DNA from: Phytohabitans houttuyneae
GTDB taxonomy: Bacteria; Actinomycetota; Actinomycetes; Mycobacteriales; Micromonosporaceae
Direction of reading: 5' to 3'
Length of the DNA: 64,000 bases
NCBI RefSeq assembly: GCF_011764425.1
Contig: NZ_BLPF01000004.1
Location: forward strand, 632,001 to 696,000
Position numbers and translations under genes: made by a program. Numbering within the stretch: the stretch's first letter is position 1; each line of letters begins with the position of its first letter. Below the pieces are notes generated by a model, which worked only from the letters and a program-made list of their open reading frames with translations, was not told the DNA's origin and did no database searches. This document shows positions 48,032-56,427 of the stretch, piece by piece.

Positions 48032-49273
48032 ATGTATTTGATAATCGGCGCCTCCCTGTCCGGCGCGAAAGCCGCCCAGACCCTGCGCGAGGAGGGTTAC
48101 ACCGGCCGGCTCGTGCTGGTCGGCGAGGAGACGCACCGGCCGTACGAGCGGCCCCCGCTCTCCAAGGGCTTCCTGGCCGGCAAGGAGCCGGAGGAGAAGG
48201 CGTTCGTGCACGACGCGGGTTGGTATGCGGAGCACGACGTCGAACTGCTGCTCGGCCGTCGCGCCACGCACCTCGACGTCGCCGCGCACACGGTCACCCT
48301 CGACGGCGTCGACGAGCTGCGCTACGACAAGCTGCTGCTGGCCACCGGCTCGCGCGTGCGCACGCTCGACGTGGCCGGCGCCGACGCGCACGGCATCCGC
48401 TATCTGCGCACAATGGACGAAGCCGAGGCGCTGCTCGACGGCCTGCGTGCCGGGGGCAACGTGGTCGTGATCGGCGCCGGCTGGATCGGCCTGGAGGTCG
48501 CCGCGGCGGCCCGCGAGCACGGCTGCACCGTCGACGTGATCGAGATGGCGCCGCTCCCGCTGCACAACGTGCTGGGGCACGAGGTCGCCGCGATCTTCCG
48601 CGACCTGCACGAGGCGCACGGCGTGCGGTTCCACTTCGAGGCGGGCGTGCGCGAGATCGGCGCGGTCAGCGGCCGGGTGTCCAATGTGGTTCTCGAAGAC
48701 AACACCGAGGTCGCGGCCGACCTGGTGCTCGTCGGTGTCGGCATCCGCCCGGCCACCGAGCTCGCCGAGACCGCCGGCCTCACCGTCGACGACGGGGTGG
48801 TCACCGACGCGTCGCTGCGCACCGCCGACCCGGACGTGTTCGCCTGCGGCGACGTGGCCCGCTTCCACAGCCCGCTGGTCGGCGACCGGATCCGCGTCGA
48901 GCACTGGTCCAACGCGCTCAACGGCGGCCCGGCCGCGGCCCGCTCGATGCTCGGCCAGGCCGTGGAGTACGACCGGGTCCCGTACTTCTTCACCGACCAG
49001 TACGACCTGGGTATGGAGTACGCCGGCTGGGTGCCGCCGCGCGGCTACGACCGCGTCGTCTTCCGCGGTGACCCGTCCATCGTGGACGGCAAGACCCCGG
49101 AGTTCGTGGTCTTCTGGACCAAGGGCGGCCGCGTCCTCGCCGGGATGAACGTCAACGTGTGGGACGTCCAGGACCAGATCCAGGCGCTGGTGCGGGCCGG
49201 TTACGCCGGCACGGCCGTCGACCTCGACCGGCTGGCCGACCCGTCGGTGCCGCTGGACTCGCTGGTCGGCTGA
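48032..49273 (+). CDS. FAD/NAD(P)-dependent oxidoreductase (ferredoxin-reductase-like)
   Basis: A 413-residue two-dinucleotide-binding flavoprotein. The FAD site is YLIIGASLSGAKAAQTLR, the NAD(P) site VVVIGAGWIGLEVAAAAREH, and the second FAD contact PDVFACGDVARFHSP. A C-terminal reductase domain follows. This is the layout of rubredoxin- and ferredoxin-NAD(P) reductases serving P450s and dioxygenases. It lies 6 bases after dgt. It might serve oxidations in the adjacent polyketide cluster, but nothing in the sequence proves it. Confidence 0.9.
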   Translation: MYLIIGASLSGAKAAQTLREEGYTGRLVLVGEETHRPYERPPLSKGFLAGKEPEEKAFVHDAGWYAEHDVELLLGRRATHLDVAAHTVTLDGVDELRYDKLLLATGSRVRTLDVAGADAHGIRYLRTMDEAEALLDGLRAGGNVVVIGAGWIGLEVAAAAREHGCTVDVIEMAPLPLHNVLGHEVAAIFRDLHEAHGVRFHFEAGVREIGAVSGRVSNVVLEDNTEVAADLVLVGVGIRPATELAETAGLTVDDGVVTDASLRTADPDVFACGDVARFHSPLVGDRIRVEHWSNALNGGPAAARSMLGQAVEYDRVPYFFTDQYDLGMEYAGWVPPRGYDRVVFRGDPSIVDGKTPEFVVFWTKGGRVLAGMNVNVWDVQDQIQALVRAGYAGTAVDLDRLADPSVPLDSLVG

Positions 49274-49321
49274 GCGCCGTCCCGGGAGGCTACCAGCGGA
49301 TGGGCTGCCCGATGCCCGCAC

Positions 49322-49345
49322 GTACCCGTAACGGACCCCTATCGG
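49322..49345 (+). promoter_or_regulatory. 24-bp motif shared by two promoters, copy A
   Basis: GTACCCGTAACG, one variable base, ACCCCTA, one variable base, CGG. It lies 67 bases upstream of the thioesterase start. The copy at 54770-54793 matches 22 of 24 bases. It is a candidate activator site for the LAL regulator of the cluster. Confidence 0.6.
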
Positions 49346-49412
49346 CCGCCGTGCCCCTTGCGCCGCCCGTAGCTCCCCTCGAAGCTGGGACGCGAATCGA
49401 GGGGAGAACCGC

Positions 49413-50177
49413 ATGAGCGACGCAAACGACGAGGGCTTGTGGATCCGCCAGTACCACCCGGCGCCGGGCAGCCCGGTACGGCTGGTGTGCCTGCCGCACG
49501 CGGGCGGCTCGGCGTCCTTCTACTTCCCGGTGTCGCGCTCGCTCTCGCCGGACGTCGACGTGCTCGCCGTGCAGTACCCCGGGCGGCAGGACCGGCGGCA
49601 CGAGCCGATGGTGGCGGACATCCCGGCGCTGTCCCGGCACGTCGCCGACCAGCTGGCCGGGTGGCTGGACAAGCCGTTCGCGCTGTTCGGGCACAGCATG
49701 GGGGCGAGCCTCGCGTTCGAGGTGGCCCGGATCCTGCGGCGTGAGCGCGACGTCGAGCCGGCGCACCTGTTCGTCTCCGGGCGGCGGGCGCCGTCGCGCT
49801 TCCGGGACGAGCGGGTGCACGAGGAAGACGACGACGGCCTGATCGCCGAGATGCGCAAGCTCGCCGGCACGGCGGGCAGCATCCTCGGCGACGAGGAGAT
49901 GCTCCGCATGATCCTGCCGGCGATCCGCAACGACTACCGGGCCGCGGAGACGTACCGGTACGAGCCCGGGCCGCCGCTCGCCTGCCCGGTGACCGCGTTC
50001 GTCGGCGCCGACGATCCGAAGGTGACGGTCGACGAGGCGCGGGCCTGGGGCGAGCACACGACCGGCGACTTCGAGTTCGAGGTGTTTCCCGGTGGCCACT
50101 TCTACCTCACCGACCACTCGGCCGCGCTGCTGGAGCGCATTAGGGGCGCGCTAGGGGTAGGAGTCGCCGCCGTCTGA
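49413..50177 (+). CDS. Type II thioesterase (polyketide editing)
   Basis: A 254-residue alpha/beta hydrolase. LVCLPHAGGSASFYFPVSRS and VLAVQYPGRQDRR are type II thioesterase signatures. The nucleophile is Ser95 in GHSMG, and the catalytic His is in GGHFYLTDH. These stand-alone enzymes clear misprimed acyl chains from PKS and NRPS carrier domains. It is the first clear gene of the cluster, with GAGGGGAG before the ATG. The final codons (ATT-AGG and CTA-GGG-GTA-GGA) are rare in this genome and coincide with repeated TAGGGG sequences just upstream of the next gene. Confidence 0.93.
   Translation: MSDANDEGLWIRQYHPAPGSPVRLVCLPHAGGSASFYFPVSRSLSPDVDVLAVQYPGRQDRRHEPMVADIPALSRHVADQLAGWLDKPFALFGHSMGASLAFEVARILRRERDVEPAHLFVSGRRAPSRFRDERVHEEDDDGLIAEMRKLAGTAGSILGDEEMLRMILPAIRNDYRAAETYRYEPGPPLACPVTAFVGADDPKVTVDEARAWGEHTTGDFEFEVFPGGHFYLTDHSAALLERIRGALGVGVAAV
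50141..50160 (+). promoter_or_regulatory. TAGGGG direct repeats inside the thioesterase 3' end
   Basis: TAGGGG at 50141 and TAGGGGTAG at 50152, 11 bases apart. The second is the complement of the ACCCCTA core of the 24-bp motif. They lie 35-54 bases upstream of the carboxylase start, within codons atypical of the gene. Confidence 0.4.
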
Positions 50178-50194
50178 TCGATACCGTCCCGGGC

Positions 50195-51607
50195 ATGACG
50201 GCGGTCGTACAGCCCATTGTCGACAGTGACCCGCGCTCGCCCGGCGCCCGGCTGCTCGCGCTGCTGGATCCGGGATCGATGGAGCCGTTCGGCCCTGACG
50301 ACGGCGCCGAGGTGCGCGCCGCCTGCGGCCTCGTCGACGGCAACCCGGTCCTCGCGTACTGCACCGACGCCACGCAGCGGGGCGGTGCGCTCGGCGCGAC
50401 CGGCGCGCAGCGCATCATCGACACGATCCAGGCCGCCGTGCGCCAGCGGTGCCCGGTCATCGGTATCTGGCACTCCGGTGGCGCCAAGCTCGCCGACGGG
50501 GTCGAGTCGATGGACGGCGTGGGGCGGATGTTCGCCGCGATGACGCACGCGTCGGGCCTCGTGCCGCAGATCAGCGTCGTGCTCGGCCCGGCCGCCGGCG
50601 CCGCGGCGTACGGCCCGGCGCTCACCGACATCGTCGTGATGTCCGAGGCCGGCCGCATGTTCGTGACCGGGCCGGACGTGGTGCGCAGCGTCACCGGCGA
50701 GAGCATCGACATGGAGTCGCTCGGCGGGCTGAAGGTGCACAGCCGCAGCTCCGGTGTGGTGCACGTGCCGGCCAAGGACGACGCGGACGCGTTCGCCCAG
50801 GCCCGGCGGCTCACGGCCATGCTGGCCAGCCAGGGCCGGGTGGACATGTCCCTGGCCGACGGCGGTGCCGACCTCGGGTCGTTCCTGCCTGCGGAGAGCC
50901 GGCGGGCGTACGACGTGCGGCCGCTCGTGCGCGGCCTCGTCGACGCCGAGCCGGGCTTCGTCGAGCTTCAGCCGAAATGGGCCACGAACATGGTGGTGGG
51001 TTTCGGCCGTCTCGCCGGCCGGACGGTGGGTGTACTCGCGAACAACCCACTTCACAAGGGCGGTTGTCTCGATTCGTTGAGTGCCGAAAAGGCTTCACGT
51101 TTTGTGCGAATGTGTAATGCGTTCGGAGTTCCAATGGTGGTCATTGTCGACGTGCCCGGTTATCTGCCCGGCGCCCGCCAGGAGTGGGAAGGCGTCATCC
51201 GCCGCGGTGCGAAGCTTCTGCACGCGTTTGCCGAGGCTGTGGTGCCGCGGGTGACGCTCGTGACCCGCAAGTCCTACGGTGGTGCCTACATCGCGATGAA
51301 CTCCCGCTCACTCGGGGCTACCGCCGTTTTCGCCTGGCCGCAGGCCGAGGTCGCCGTGATGGCGGCGGAGGCGGCCGCTGGCGTGCTCTACCGCAAGCGG
51401 CTCGCGGCGGCGCCCGAGGAGCAGCGCGCTGAGCTGCTGGCTGGCTTCGTGGCCGAGGTCGAGCGCGAGTCCGGGGGCGTGACCAGGGCACTTTCGCTTG
51501 GCGTCGTGGACGGCGTGGTTTCTCCGGCCGACAGTCGCCGCCGCATCGCCCAGGTGCTCGCCGACGCGCCGGCGTCCCGTGGCCGGCGGGGCAACATCCC
51601 GCTCTGA
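50195..51607 (+). CDS. Acyl-CoA carboxylase carboxyltransferase (beta) subunit
   Basis: A 470-residue biotin-dependent carboxyltransferase (PccB/AccD type). Two crotonase-like halves are visible: an acyl-CoA-side oxyanion region (GPAAGAAAYGPALTDIVVMS) and a carboxybiotin-side region (VDVPGYLPGARQEWEGVIRR, then KSYGGAYIAMNS and FAWPQAEVAVMAAE). It is expected to make malonyl-, methylmalonyl- or a longer extender-CoA with an alpha subunit encoded elsewhere. Its place inside the cluster suggests extender supply. The specificity-determining residue cannot be assigned reliably without alignment. Confidence 0.92.
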   Translation: MTAVVQPIVDSDPRSPGARLLALLDPGSMEPFGPDDGAEVRAACGLVDGNPVLAYCTDATQRGGALGATGAQRIIDTIQAAVRQRCPVIGIWHSGGAKLADGVESMDGVGRMFAAMTHASGLVPQISVVLGPAAGAAAYGPALTDIVVMSEAGRMFVTGPDVVRSVTGESIDMESLGGLKVHSRSSGVVHVPAKDDADAFAQARRLTAMLASQGRVDMSLADGGADLGSFLPAESRRAYDVRPLVRGLVDAEPGFVELQPKWATNMVVGFGRLAGRTVGVLANNPLHKGGCLDSLSAEKASRFVRMCNAFGVPMVVIVDVPGYLPGARQEWEGVIRRGAKLLHAFAEAVVPRVTLVTRKSYGGAYIAMNSRSLGATAVFAWPQAEVAVMAAEAAAGVLYRKRLAAAPEEQRAELLAGFVAEVERESGGVTRALSLGVVDGVVSPADSRRRIAQVLADAPASRGRRGNIPL

Positions 51608-51936
51608 CCGGTACGCTACGACTGCCCCGCCCGGGACCGGGTCGGGGCACTTAGCGCATTAGTCCACTTTGGGCAGTCTCAAGAATTGCTCAGTTCGGCT
51701 TCCCGTTACCTCCGCGTGATCAAACGAACCTTGCTGTGATTGAATCCATAGCGTTTCATGTGTGAATGGTTGTCACGCACGACGCCATGAGGACGCTGAT
51801 GCCGCAGCGTCGCGGGATGTGCTTTCCTCGTGCGGCCGGTCGTGCACGTGCCTTGTGTGCCGTGTGTCTGTAAGCGACCTTGCGGATTGATTCGCCCCTT
51901 GGTGGTTCTGCCGAGCACAAGCTTATGGGGGGTTTC
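51608..51936. other. 329-bp intergenic region before the LAL regulator
   Basis: It starts with a terminator hairpin (51623-51649). The middle (about 51655-51780) is clearly less GC-rich than its surroundings (for example TCAAGAATTGCTCAG and TGATTGAATCC) and probably holds the regulator promoter. No gene was recognised. Confidence 0.6.
51623..51649 (+). terminator. Hairpin after the carboxylase gene
   Basis: TGCCCCG/CGGGGCA outside and CCCGG/CCGGG inside form a 12-bp stem with a one-base bulge. It lies 15 bases after the carboxylase stop. No T-run follows. Confidence 0.6.
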
Positions 51937-54729
51937 ATGCTTGTCGGACGAGATAGAGAGCTGCTGGTAGAGCGCGACAGAGAGTCAGCACAGCTGGCCT
52001 CGTCGATGGCGGAATGTTTAAGCGGAAAAGGCGCAGTGGTTACGGTCAGCGGTCCGGTCGGCTCCGGAAAGACCGCGCTGCTGCGGGCCTTCGCCCGCCG
52101 TGCCGTCGAGGCGGGCTTCGTGCACCTCAGCGCGAAGGCGTCCCGCACCGAGCGCGGCGCCGCCATGGGCATCATGGGCCAGATCTTCGGCGGCGCCCGC
52201 CTTCCCGACGACACGACCGACAAGGTCGTGCGCCTGCTCGACGACGCCGCCCTGACCGCGATGCTGCGCGACCGTGACGACGAGTCGGCCGACCGGGTCG
52301 ACGTGCAGGTGCGGCGCGGGCTGGGCGGCGCGCTGCTGGAGCTGGCCGAGCCGGCGCCGCTGCTGATCAGTGTCGACGACGCGCACTTCGCCGACGCCGA
52401 GTCGATGCAGTGCCTGCTCTACCTGATCCGGAGGATCGAGAGCGCCCGGGTCCTGATCGTGCTGACCGGCACCGCCGGCATGCGACCACCCTGGCCACGG
52501 CTCGTCGCCGAGCTGCTCAGCCAGCCAAACTGTAGACAGTTGCGGCTCAACCTGCTCTCGCCCGAGGGTGTGGCTTCGCTGCTCGCCGACCGGATCGACT
52601 TCGGCGACGCGGAGCCCGAGTTTTGGCACAGGCTCAGCGGAGGGAGCCCGTTGCTGCTCAACGCCCTTGTCGAGGATCACCTGGCGGTGTCCGGCGCGCC
52701 GGACGGACCGCCCTGTCCCGTCGGCGTGGCCGGCGAGGCGTTCACCCAGGCGGTGCAGACCTGCCTGTACCGCGGCGACGAGTCCATGCTGCCGGTCGTC
52801 CGGGCGCTCGCCGTGCTCGGCGAGCCGGCGTCGCCCGCGCTGCTCAGCGAGCTGCTCGGCGACGCGTGCCCGTCGGCGGCCGGCGGCTTGGAGGCGGCGA
52901 CCGAGACAGGCATCGTCGACGCCGGCCTGTTTCGCCACCCGCGCACGGCGGCCGCCGTGCTCGACGCCATGAGCACCCACGACCGCATTGAGCTGCACGA
53001 CAGGGTCGCGCACGTGCTTTACCGCAACGGCGCCGCCGCCGTGACCGTGGCGAGGCACGCGCTCGCCGCCCGGCGCACCGAGGCGCCCTGGTCGGTGCCG
53101 GTGCTGCGGGAGGCCGCCGACCAGGCGATGGAGCAGGACGACACCGGCATGGCGCTGGACTGCCTGCGCCTGGCCGAGCGGAGCCGGGTCGACGTCGGCG
53201 AGCGGGCCGCGATCCACGCCGCGCTGCTGCGGGCCAAGTGGCGGCTCGACCCGATGTCCGCCGAGCGGTACGCGCGCGAGCTCATGCCGGTCGCCCACGC
53301 CGGACGGCTCCGCTCGGACCTCGCGTTGATGCTGGTCAAGCACCTGATGTGGTTTGGCCGGCCGGCCGAGGCGGCCGACCTGCTCGACCGGATCACCGAC
53401 GTGGCCGCCGCCGAGGGGCCGGACAGCGCGCTGGCTGTCTCGTGCGTGCGCGCCCGCTTCGGCTACTTCTACCCCGGCGCCGCCAAGGACGCCGGTACGG
53501 AGGCGCTGCCGCGGGCCTCCACGCTCACCGGCGTCACCGGCAAGCTGCGGGTCCGCACCGCCAACATCGTCGAGGCGGTGCAGCGCGGCGGCGTGACCGA
53601 GGAGGCGGTGGCCGACGCGCAGGCGATCCTCCAGCAGTACCGGCTCGACGACCACACCTGGGAGTCGATCATCATCTGCCTGGAGACGTTGGTGCTGGCC
53701 GAGTGCCTGGACTGGGCGGCCGACTGGTGCGACGGGCTCCTGCAGGAGGCGGAAGACCGGCGGGTGCCCACCTGGCGGGCGCTGCTGTCCGCGTTGCGGG
53801 CCACGATCAGCCTCCGTCAGGGCAACCTGCCCGAGGCCGAGCGGTACGCCCACGCCGCGCTCTCCCTCATCCGGCCCAAAGGGCTCGGCGTCTTCATCGG
53901 CGGCCCGATCTCGGTGCTGCTGCTGGCCGCCACCCGCCGCGGCCAGTTCGACGAGGCGTTGCGCCTGCTCGCGATGCCGGTGCCGGACGCGATGTTTCAG
54001 ACCCCCTTCGGCCTCTACTACCTGCGTGCCCGTGGCCGTTTCCAGCTGGCGCGCGGCAGCCACAAGGCGGCGATCGAAGACTTCGAGGCGTGTGGCGAGC
54101 TGATGGTGCGGTGGGAGCTCGACCTGCCCGGCCTGGCGCCGTGGCGCACCGACCTCGCGGAGGCGCGGCGTGGCCTGGACATCGCGGCCCGCCACCTCGC
54201 CGCCGAGCAGCTTGCCAAGATCGGGCTGTACAACCGGCGCACCAAGGGCATCTCCCTGCGCGAGCTGGCCGCGACCGCCGAGCTCAAGCAGCGCGCCGTG
54301 CTGCTGCGCGACGCCGTCGAAGAGCTGCAGGCCGGCGGCGACCAGCTTGAGCTGGTCGAGGCGCTGGGGGAGCTGGGTGAGGCACAGCAGGCGCTCGGCG
54401 AGTACGCCAAGGCCCGCATCACCACCCGCCGCGCGCAGCAGCTCGCCACGCGGTACGAGCTGGAGGATCTTGTCTCGGCCCGGGCCGCGCCCGGCGACGA
54501 GGAGGCGGAGCCGGCACAGGATCCGGTCATCGAGGAGCTGAGCGACGCCGAGCGGCGGGTCGCCGCTCTCGCGGCGCAGGGGCACACCAACCAGCAGATC
54601 GCCCGCAAGCTCTTCATCACGGTCAGCACCGTCGAGCAACACCTGACCAGGGTGTACCGGAAGCTGCGCATCAACCGCCGGTCGGACCTCCCGTTCAGCC
54701 TGGTGGCCGGGCTGCGCAACACCGCCTGA
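51937..54729 (+). CDS. Large ATP-binding LuxR-family (LAL) transcriptional regulator
   Basis: About 930 residues. The N-terminal AAA-type ATPase has Walker A GPVGSGKT (residues 39-46) and Walker B PLLISVDDAHFAD. A long helical TPR-like middle follows, and a C-terminal LuxR helix-turn-helix (QGHTNQQIARKLFITVSTVE and HLTRVYRKLRINRR, within the last 75 residues). LAL proteins are typical pathway-specific activators of type I PKS clusters. The ATG at 51937 (LVGRDREL) is preferred because GGGGGG precedes it; an ATG at 51925 is possible. It is the only obvious cluster-specific regulator in view. Confidence 0.93.
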   Translation: MLVGRDRELLVERDRESAQLASSMAECLSGKGAVVTVSGPVGSGKTALLRAFARRAVEAGFVHLSAKASRTERGAAMGIMGQIFGGARLPDDTTDKVVRLLDDAALTAMLRDRDDESADRVDVQVRRGLGGALLELAEPAPLLISVDDAHFADAESMQCLLYLIRRIESARVLIVLTGTAGMRPPWPRLVAELLSQPNCRQLRLNLLSPEGVASLLADRIDFGDAEPEFWHRLSGGSPLLLNALVEDHLAVSGAPDGPPCPVGVAGEAFTQAVQTCLYRGDESMLPVVRALAVLGEPASPALLSELLGDACPSAAGGLEAATETGIVDAGLFRHPRTAAAVLDAMSTHDRIELHDRVAHVLYRNGAAAVTVARHALAARRTEAPWSVPVLREAADQAMEQDDTGMALDCLRLAERSRVDVGERAAIHAALLRAKWRLDPMSAERYARELMPVAHAGRLRSDLALMLVKHLMWFGRPAEAADLLDRITDVAAAEGPDSALAVSCVRARFGYFYPGAAKDAGTEALPRASTLTGVTGKLRVRTANIVEAVQRGGVTEEAVADAQAILQQYRLDDHTWESIIICLETLVLAECLDWAADWCDGLLQEAEDRRVPTWRALLSALRATISLRQGNLPEAERYAHAALSLIRPKGLGVFIGGPISVLLLAATRRGQFDEALRLLAMPVPDAMFQTPFGLYYLRARGRFQLARGSHKAAIEDFEACGELMVRWELDLPGLAPWRTDLAEARRGLDIAARHLAAEQLAKIGLYNRRTKGISLRELAATAELKQRAVLLRDAVEELQAGGDQLELVEALGELGEAQQALGEYAKARITTRRAQQLATRYELEDLVSARAAPGDEEAEPAQDPVIEELSDAERRVAALAAQGHTNQQIARKLFITVSTVEQHLTRVYRKLRINRRSDLPFSLVAGLRNTA

Positions 54730-54769
54730 GGCGCCTCACGTCGATAATGCGGGCCGGCCCGGCCGTGCG

Positions 54770-54793
54770 GTACCCGTAACGAACCCCTACCGG
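54770..54793 (+). promoter_or_regulatory. 24-bp motif shared by two promoters, copy B
   Basis: Matches copy A (49322-49345) at 22 of 24 bases. It ends 46 bases upstream of the phosphoesterase start and 34 bases upstream of the TACGAT -10 candidate, an appropriate position for an activator site. Confidence 0.6.
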
Positions 54794-54827
54794 ATGCTGT
54801 CCGGTCGGGGAGCGCGCGGGGCGCGGC

Positions 54828-54833
54828 TACGAT
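54828..54833 (+). promoter_or_regulatory. Candidate -10 element, leaderless type
   Basis: TACGAT lies 6 bases before the GTG of the phosphoesterase gene, suggesting that the transcript starts at or next to the start codon. Confidence 0.45.
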
Positions 54834-54839
54834 CGACGG

Positions 54840-55697
54840 GTGCCCGTACAGCCCAAGCTCCTGGCGATCAGCGACCTGCACGTGGCTTATGCGGAAAACC
54901 GCCAGCTCGTGGAGGCATACCGTCCCGAGACAAACGACGACTGGCTGCTTGTCGCCGGTGACGTCGGCGAGATGGTCGAAGACGTCGAGTGGGCGCTGCG
55001 GCTGCTCGCCGGGCGCTTCAGCAAGGTCGTGTGGGCGCCGGGCAACCACGAGCTGTGGACGCCCAAGGAGGACAGCGTCCAGCTGCGCGGCGAGGCACGC
55101 TACCGCCATCTCGTCGAGCTGTGCCGCCGTCTCGGTGTGGTGACGCCGGAAGACCCCTACCCGATCTGGAACGGCGAGGGTGGCCCGGTCACGGTGGTGC
55201 CGCTCTTCCTGTTGTACGACTACACGTTCCGGATGCCGCAGTTCACCACCAAGGAGGCATCCCTTGCGAACGCGTACGCGGCGGGCGTGGTGTGCACCGA
55301 CGAGTTCCTGCTGCACCCCGACCCCTACCCGACGCGCGACGCGTGGTGCGCGGCACGGCTCGAGCTGACGCTGCGCCGGCTGGCCGAGCGCGAGCGCCCC
55401 GAGCTGCCGACGGTGCTGGTCAACCACTTTCCGCTCGTGCGCGCGGTGACCGACATCCTGTACCACCCGGAGTTCGCCCAGTGGTGCGGCACCGTGCACA
55501 CCGCCGACTGGCACGTGCGGTTCAACTCCGCCGCTGTCGTGTATGGACACCTGCACATCCCGCGGGTCAACTGGTTCGACGACGTCCGGTTCGAGGAGGT
55601 CTCGCTCGGCTACCCGCGCGAGTGGCGCGTGCGCGACACACCGCCGCGCGGCCCGCGCCAGATCCTGCCCACTGTGGACGGTGCCCGTGTTGGCTGA
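54840..55697 (+). CDS. Metallophosphoesterase
   Basis: A 285-residue calcineurin-like phosphoesterase. All metal motifs are present: SDLHV (DxH, residues 11-15), GDVGE, GNHE, NHFPL and GHLH. The substrate is unknown. Family members are frequently encoded next to phosphopantetheinyl transferases in actinomycetes, as here, where the 3' end overlaps the transferase gene by 11 bases. It is preceded by the 24-bp cluster motif. Confidence 0.9.
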   Translation: MPVQPKLLAISDLHVAYAENRQLVEAYRPETNDDWLLVAGDVGEMVEDVEWALRLLAGRFSKVVWAPGNHELWTPKEDSVQLRGEARYRHLVELCRRLGVVTPEDPYPIWNGEGGPVTVVPLFLLYDYTFRMPQFTTKEASLANAYAAGVVCTDEFLLHPDPYPTRDAWCAARLELTLRRLAERERPELPTVLVNHFPLVRAVTDILYHPEFAQWCGTVHTADWHVRFNSAAVVYGHLHIPRVNWFDDVRFEEVSLGYPREWRVRDTPPRGPRQILPTVDGARVG

Positions 55698-56427
55698 GCT
55701 CATCCCCGCGTCCGTCGTCGCCGTCGAGGCGTACGACGACACGGCAGCGGTCGCGCTGTTTCCCGAGGAGGAGGCCATCGTGGCGCGCGCGGTCGACAAG
55801 CGGCGCCGGGAGTTTACGACCGTGCGCGGGTGCGCGCGGCAGGCACTGGCGAGCCTGGGCTACGAGCCGGTGCCGATCCTGCCCGGCCAGCGTGGCGCGC
55901 CGCAGTGGCCGGCCGGCATCGTCGGCACGATGACCCACTGCGAGGGGTACCGGGGCTGCGCGCTCGCCCTCGCCAGCGACGTGCGCACCCTCGGGGTCGA
56001 CGCCGAGCCGGACGCGCCGCTGCCGGATGGGGTGCTGGAGGCGATCGCGCTCGCCGAGGAGCTGGCGATGCTCCGCGACCTCGACGCGCGGGCGCCCGGC
56101 GTGCACTGGGACCGGCTGCTCTTCAGCGCCAAGGAAGCCGTTTACAAGGCGTGGTTTCCGCTCGCCGTCAAGTGGCTCGACTTCAGCGAGGCGCGGATCG
56201 TGATCGACCCGGACGGGGGCACGTTCGAGGCGACGCTGCTCGTGCCCGGCCCGCAGACACCGGAGGGCCCGCTTGCCGGATTCTCCGGCCGGTGGCTGAG
56301 CCGGCGCGGCCTGCTGCTGGCGTCCATTGTGGTCACCGCGCCCGGTGGGTCAGGCGCCGTCGGCGGTGCTGTCGATGGCGTCGCGGAGGGCGGCGATCAG
56401 GCGGCCCTGCGCGTCGTCGGGGAGTGA
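55687..56427 (+). CDS. 4'-Phosphopantetheinyl transferase (Sfp/EntD type)
   Basis: A 246-residue enzyme that loads the CoA-derived arm onto carrier domains such as the PKS ACP. Motifs: TMTHCEGYRGCAL (P1b region), LGVDAEP (metal-binding Asp) and FSAKEAVYKAW (the Ser/Lys-Glu...Lys catalytic block). The GTG at 55687 gives MLAELIPASVVAVEA, the usual family start. The C-terminal 26 codons overlap the convergent DegT-like gene and read as a Gly/Ala-rich tail. Confidence 0.9.
   Translation: MLAELIPASVVAVEAYDDTAAVALFPEEEAIVARAVDKRRREFTTVRGCARQALASLGYEPVPILPGQRGAPQWPAGIVGTMTHCEGYRGCALALASDVRTLGVDAEPDAPLPDGVLEAIALAEELAMLRDLDARAPGVHWDRLLFSAKEAVYKAWFPLAVKWLDFSEARIVIDPDGGTFEATLLVPGPQTPEGPLAGFSGRWLSRRGLLLASIVVTAPGGSGAVGGAVDGVAEGGDQAALRVVGE

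Noticed and set aside
46481-49414. 977-codon minus-strand frame opposite VOC, dgt and the flavoprotein
   Set aside because: Antisense shadow of three well-supported plus-strand genes.
52018-54642. 874-codon minus-strand frame opposite the LAL regulator
   Set aside because: Antisense to a clear LAL gene. The translation has no recognisable domain.
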